Assembly: GCF_008831285.2 (NCBI RefSeq)
Contig: NC_045138.2
Location: 3,202,143-3,266,142 of the forward strand
DNA from: Nymphaea colorata
Taxonomy: Eukaryota > Streptophyta > Magnoliopsida > Nymphaeales > Nymphaeaceae
Length of the DNA stretch: 64,000 bases
Direction: 5' to 3'
The position numbers and the translations under genes were made by a program. Under the pieces are notes generated by a model, which ran no database searches, was not told the DNA's origin, and saw only the letters and a program-made list of their open reading frames with translations. Position 1 is the stretch's first letter; each line of letters starts with the position of its first letter. Shown here one piece after another: positions 61,751-64,000 of this stretch.

Positions 61751-63430
61751 CCAAACTATATTATGACAGTGGCAGGACCAGACATATAGGCGGGTGGGCA
61801 TTTGCCCCCACCATCTCTATAAAATCTCTTTATTTGTACTGATACTCTTAAAAATATGTTCATTTATATATAACACTGCTTCTTAAGGTATTTATTTAAA
61901 ACAAAATCAGAATTCGAGTCACTGGATGTCATTTCCTAAATCTTGGATTCGGTCTGATTTCTTAATTTAGTTTTTTCTTTTTCTGCATCTGACACATTTA
62001 AAACATACGATTGAATGTCTAATTTAAATCTGATTCATTGCCAATTGTGACTTTATTGTTATGAAAATTCGAGTATATGCACACTGCAAGCGAGCTTGGT
62101 TGAGCCGGACTCAAACTTTGTCTCCCAATAGGGTGATTGTTGTTATAGAAGAGAAACTTAAGAGTTCATGAAGAAGCCTTTTGAAATTCTATTAGAACGA
62201 TAATGGTGCTCCTTTATGTTTCGGGTGATTAGGAGTGAATCCTATGGCCGAGGGGCCAAGTCAGAATTTTTTCATGAGGGGTCGAATTAAAGTTTTTAAA
62301 ATTTGACATGGGCCGAAATATTCATTTTTTAAAATCTGTATATATGACAAGTGATTTTTTTAAAAATTTACATGTAATTTTTTTTTAAGCGGGGCCAAGG
62401 CCTTTGCGGACCCTATCCTGGCTTCGCCCCTTCCATGGTTGCTTGATAGGCCCAAGTAACCCCTTTGTCCCTGTATTTCTAGAGTCCAAAGCTGTTTTGG
62501 GATCCGAGTAGTCATAAGTACATCATTCAACTTGATTGTCATGCGTGTCATTTGTAGTACATAAGAATAACACCCACGATAATAAAAATAAGAACGTGTT
62601 GACAACGCTCCATTTAAGCCGATCAGCTATGCTACGCCTCTTAGTGTTTACATTAGAAGTGTGGTTCTTTTATGCTATTCTTTCTTATTTATTACCTACT
62701 GCAATGTAGAACTTGGAATAGGCTAACGCTTGAAAGTTGGAACTAGATATTACTTAGATCTGTAGGAGTCGAAATGACATAACAATTAGATATGGGCATC
62801 AGGTGTTTCAAATGAAAGTTGAAACTCAAGAAAATTATAATGAAAGAAGGAACAACATGAACCAAGGGTGGAGATAGATAAGGTCTTTGTGAGGTGTCCA
62901 GCCCCCCTATAGAGCCCATTATCTAAAAGCATAATTCAATGGCTCGAATGGGTAGACCTGGGTCCAATTATATAGGTCATCTCCACGAGACCTGGGGTCC
63001 ATGCTTCACGGCCAATTGAAAATTTGTTTACCATATATTTAGTGTCCCATGAAAAAACTTCTCCTCCGCCCCTTGCATTAACATATATTGTTAGAGTTTA
63101 ACAAGATAATGATGAACATGAGTGTGCTTAAGTACATTAATTAAGCAAACACTAGAGATTTATCCAAGTGAGATATCCATTTTATCAGGTCATTAAGGTC
63201 AGTTAAGATCGGGCTTAACTAAAAATTGCATTTAGTTGTTGATTATTATTATCATCATTATGAAACAACAACAACAAACTAAACTAATGCATGAATCTTA
63301 TACTTTCGAACCTTCACTTAGAAGAGGGATTTAGCCACCGGAACTATTGCACATTATAAATTTTCACGCCAATGATTGAATCAGGATTCTAAGTACAAAT
63401 CCGGTTCATATCCTAAGCGAAGTCCTAAGG
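61751..63430. other. Intergenic with several element remnants
   Basis: CAGTGGCAGGACCAG at 61764 followed by GGTGGGCATTTGCCCCCACC is a decayed relative of the palindromic MITE at 45611. A segment near 62860-63074 has ends CAAGGGTGGAG and, inverted, CAAGGGGCGGAG with weakly similar flanks, so it may be another hAT MITE. A third candidate lies at about 62240-62440. No gene seen. Confidence 0.4.
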
Positions 63431-63438
63431 GATAATTA

Positions 63439-63770
63439 GGACTGTACAACTAGTCGAGCTAAGTTGATCTTGAACTCGCTTCACTTGGTTAAGCTTGACT
63501 CGAGCTCGACTCATTGTTTTCGGGTTCAACTTGAGCTTAATTGAAAATTCGAGTTTATAAACGAATTGAATTTGAATTACATCAACTCGACTCGACAGGC
63601 TCATTTAATCGAAGTTATCTTTTCCTTTGTTGTAATTTCTAAACTTCAAAACAAAGAAAAAGTCAAATAAAAAGTTGGTAAATGAATTTAAACAAGTTAG
63701 AGAGCTTGAGCTGACCCGATGCAGCTCGATTCGAACTCGAGCTCAGCTTGTGGACTGACCTAAGGCCGAT
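63439..63770. repeat. CGAGCTCG-rich repeat related to the 41-kb hAT element
   Basis: GACTGTACAACTAGTCGAGC at the left resembles the end of the element at 41294, and the interior repeats GACTCGAGCTCGACTC and CAACTCGACTCGAC. The right border is not clear and no target duplication was found. Confidence 0.5.
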
Positions 63771-63936
63771 GCACGGCGCGTTAGATTTGGTTCGGATCGG
63801 GCAAGATACAGATCTGACTAATTTGAAGGGTCCAGTTCTCAACTGCGTGGCCATTCTGTAGATTCACGTAAGCTGTAGGGGTGTTTTGGTCAGTACGAGA
63901 AGAGTGGCATCAAGCGTAGATTCCGGATGATCTACG

Positions 63937-64000
63937 GGTATATAGACATAGCCCCTCATGGGGAACAAACAATGAAACCTGTCGTCCTTCTTCCCTCCCG
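63937..64000 (+). promoter_or_regulatory. Possible TATA box and leader of a gene beyond the window
   Basis: TATATAG at about 63939-63945 is followed by a short C-rich, then C/T-rich stretch (CCTTCTTCCCTCCC) at the window end, as seen in plant 5' leaders. Evidence is positional only. Confidence 0.2.

Overview
The window is nuclear DNA of a flowering plant. The evidence is long AT-rich introns with GT-AG (one GC-AG) borders, plant-type protein families, many small hAT and PIF/Harbinger-like inverted-repeat elements, a degraded Ty3/gypsy fragment and several tandem arrays. No species can be named from sequence alone. Two intronless genes (CXE18-like and BPS1-like) are strongly GC-rich while the split genes are AT-rich, a contrast most familiar from monocots and some early-diverging lineages.

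Layout. 0.8-1.9 kb: an intronless carboxylesterase of the CXE18 type on the minus strand. 1.9-6.3 kb: intergenic, with a 224-bp Tourist-like MITE and a CT/TA microsatellite. 6.5-18.85 kb: a complete minus-strand eIF2D (ligatin) gene, reconstructed as eight coding exons (617 aa) behind a probable 5'UTR exon; its largest intron carries a degenerate gypsy gag-protease fragment. 19.97-21.33 kb: five copies of a 269-bp tandem repeat with tRNA-like A and B boxes. 21.63-25.15 kb: a 3.5-kb Harbinger-like element bounded by TAA, holding a 1-kb tandem duplication. 25.84-39.33 kb: a complete plus-strand CNOT11 gene, twelve exons and 429 aa, with one GC-AG intron of 96 nt that is stop-free and in frame. 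41.29-42.45 kb: a 1.15-kb hAT-like element carrying a captured fragment of a Rossmann-fold reductase-like gene and five exact 30-bp repeats. 43.7-44.4 kb: four copies of a 181-bp repeat. 45-47 kb: a palindrome-bearing hAT MITE and a TA microsatellite. 47.7-48.8 kb: an intronless BYPASS1-like gene. 49-57.6 kb: gene-poor, with further hAT-like elements. 57.9-60.6 kb: a complete minus-strand RRM-protein gene, four exons and 196 aa. 60.8-64 kb: intergenic repeats, perhaps with the promoter of a plus-strand gene starting beyond the window.

How the genes relate. eIF2D (non-canonical initiation and ribosome recycling) and CNOT11 (CCR4-NOT deadenylase subunit) are divergent neighbours, both acting on mRNA fate in the cytoplasm, but about 7 kb of repeats separate them, so a shared promoter is unlikely today. 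The RRM protein is probably nuclear and RNA-related. The esterase and the BPS1-like gene look unrelated to these. I found no previously undescribed multi-gene system. The most interesting signals are the gene-capturing hAT element, the GC-AG 3n intron in CNOT11 and the tandem repeat built from pol-III-promoter-like units.
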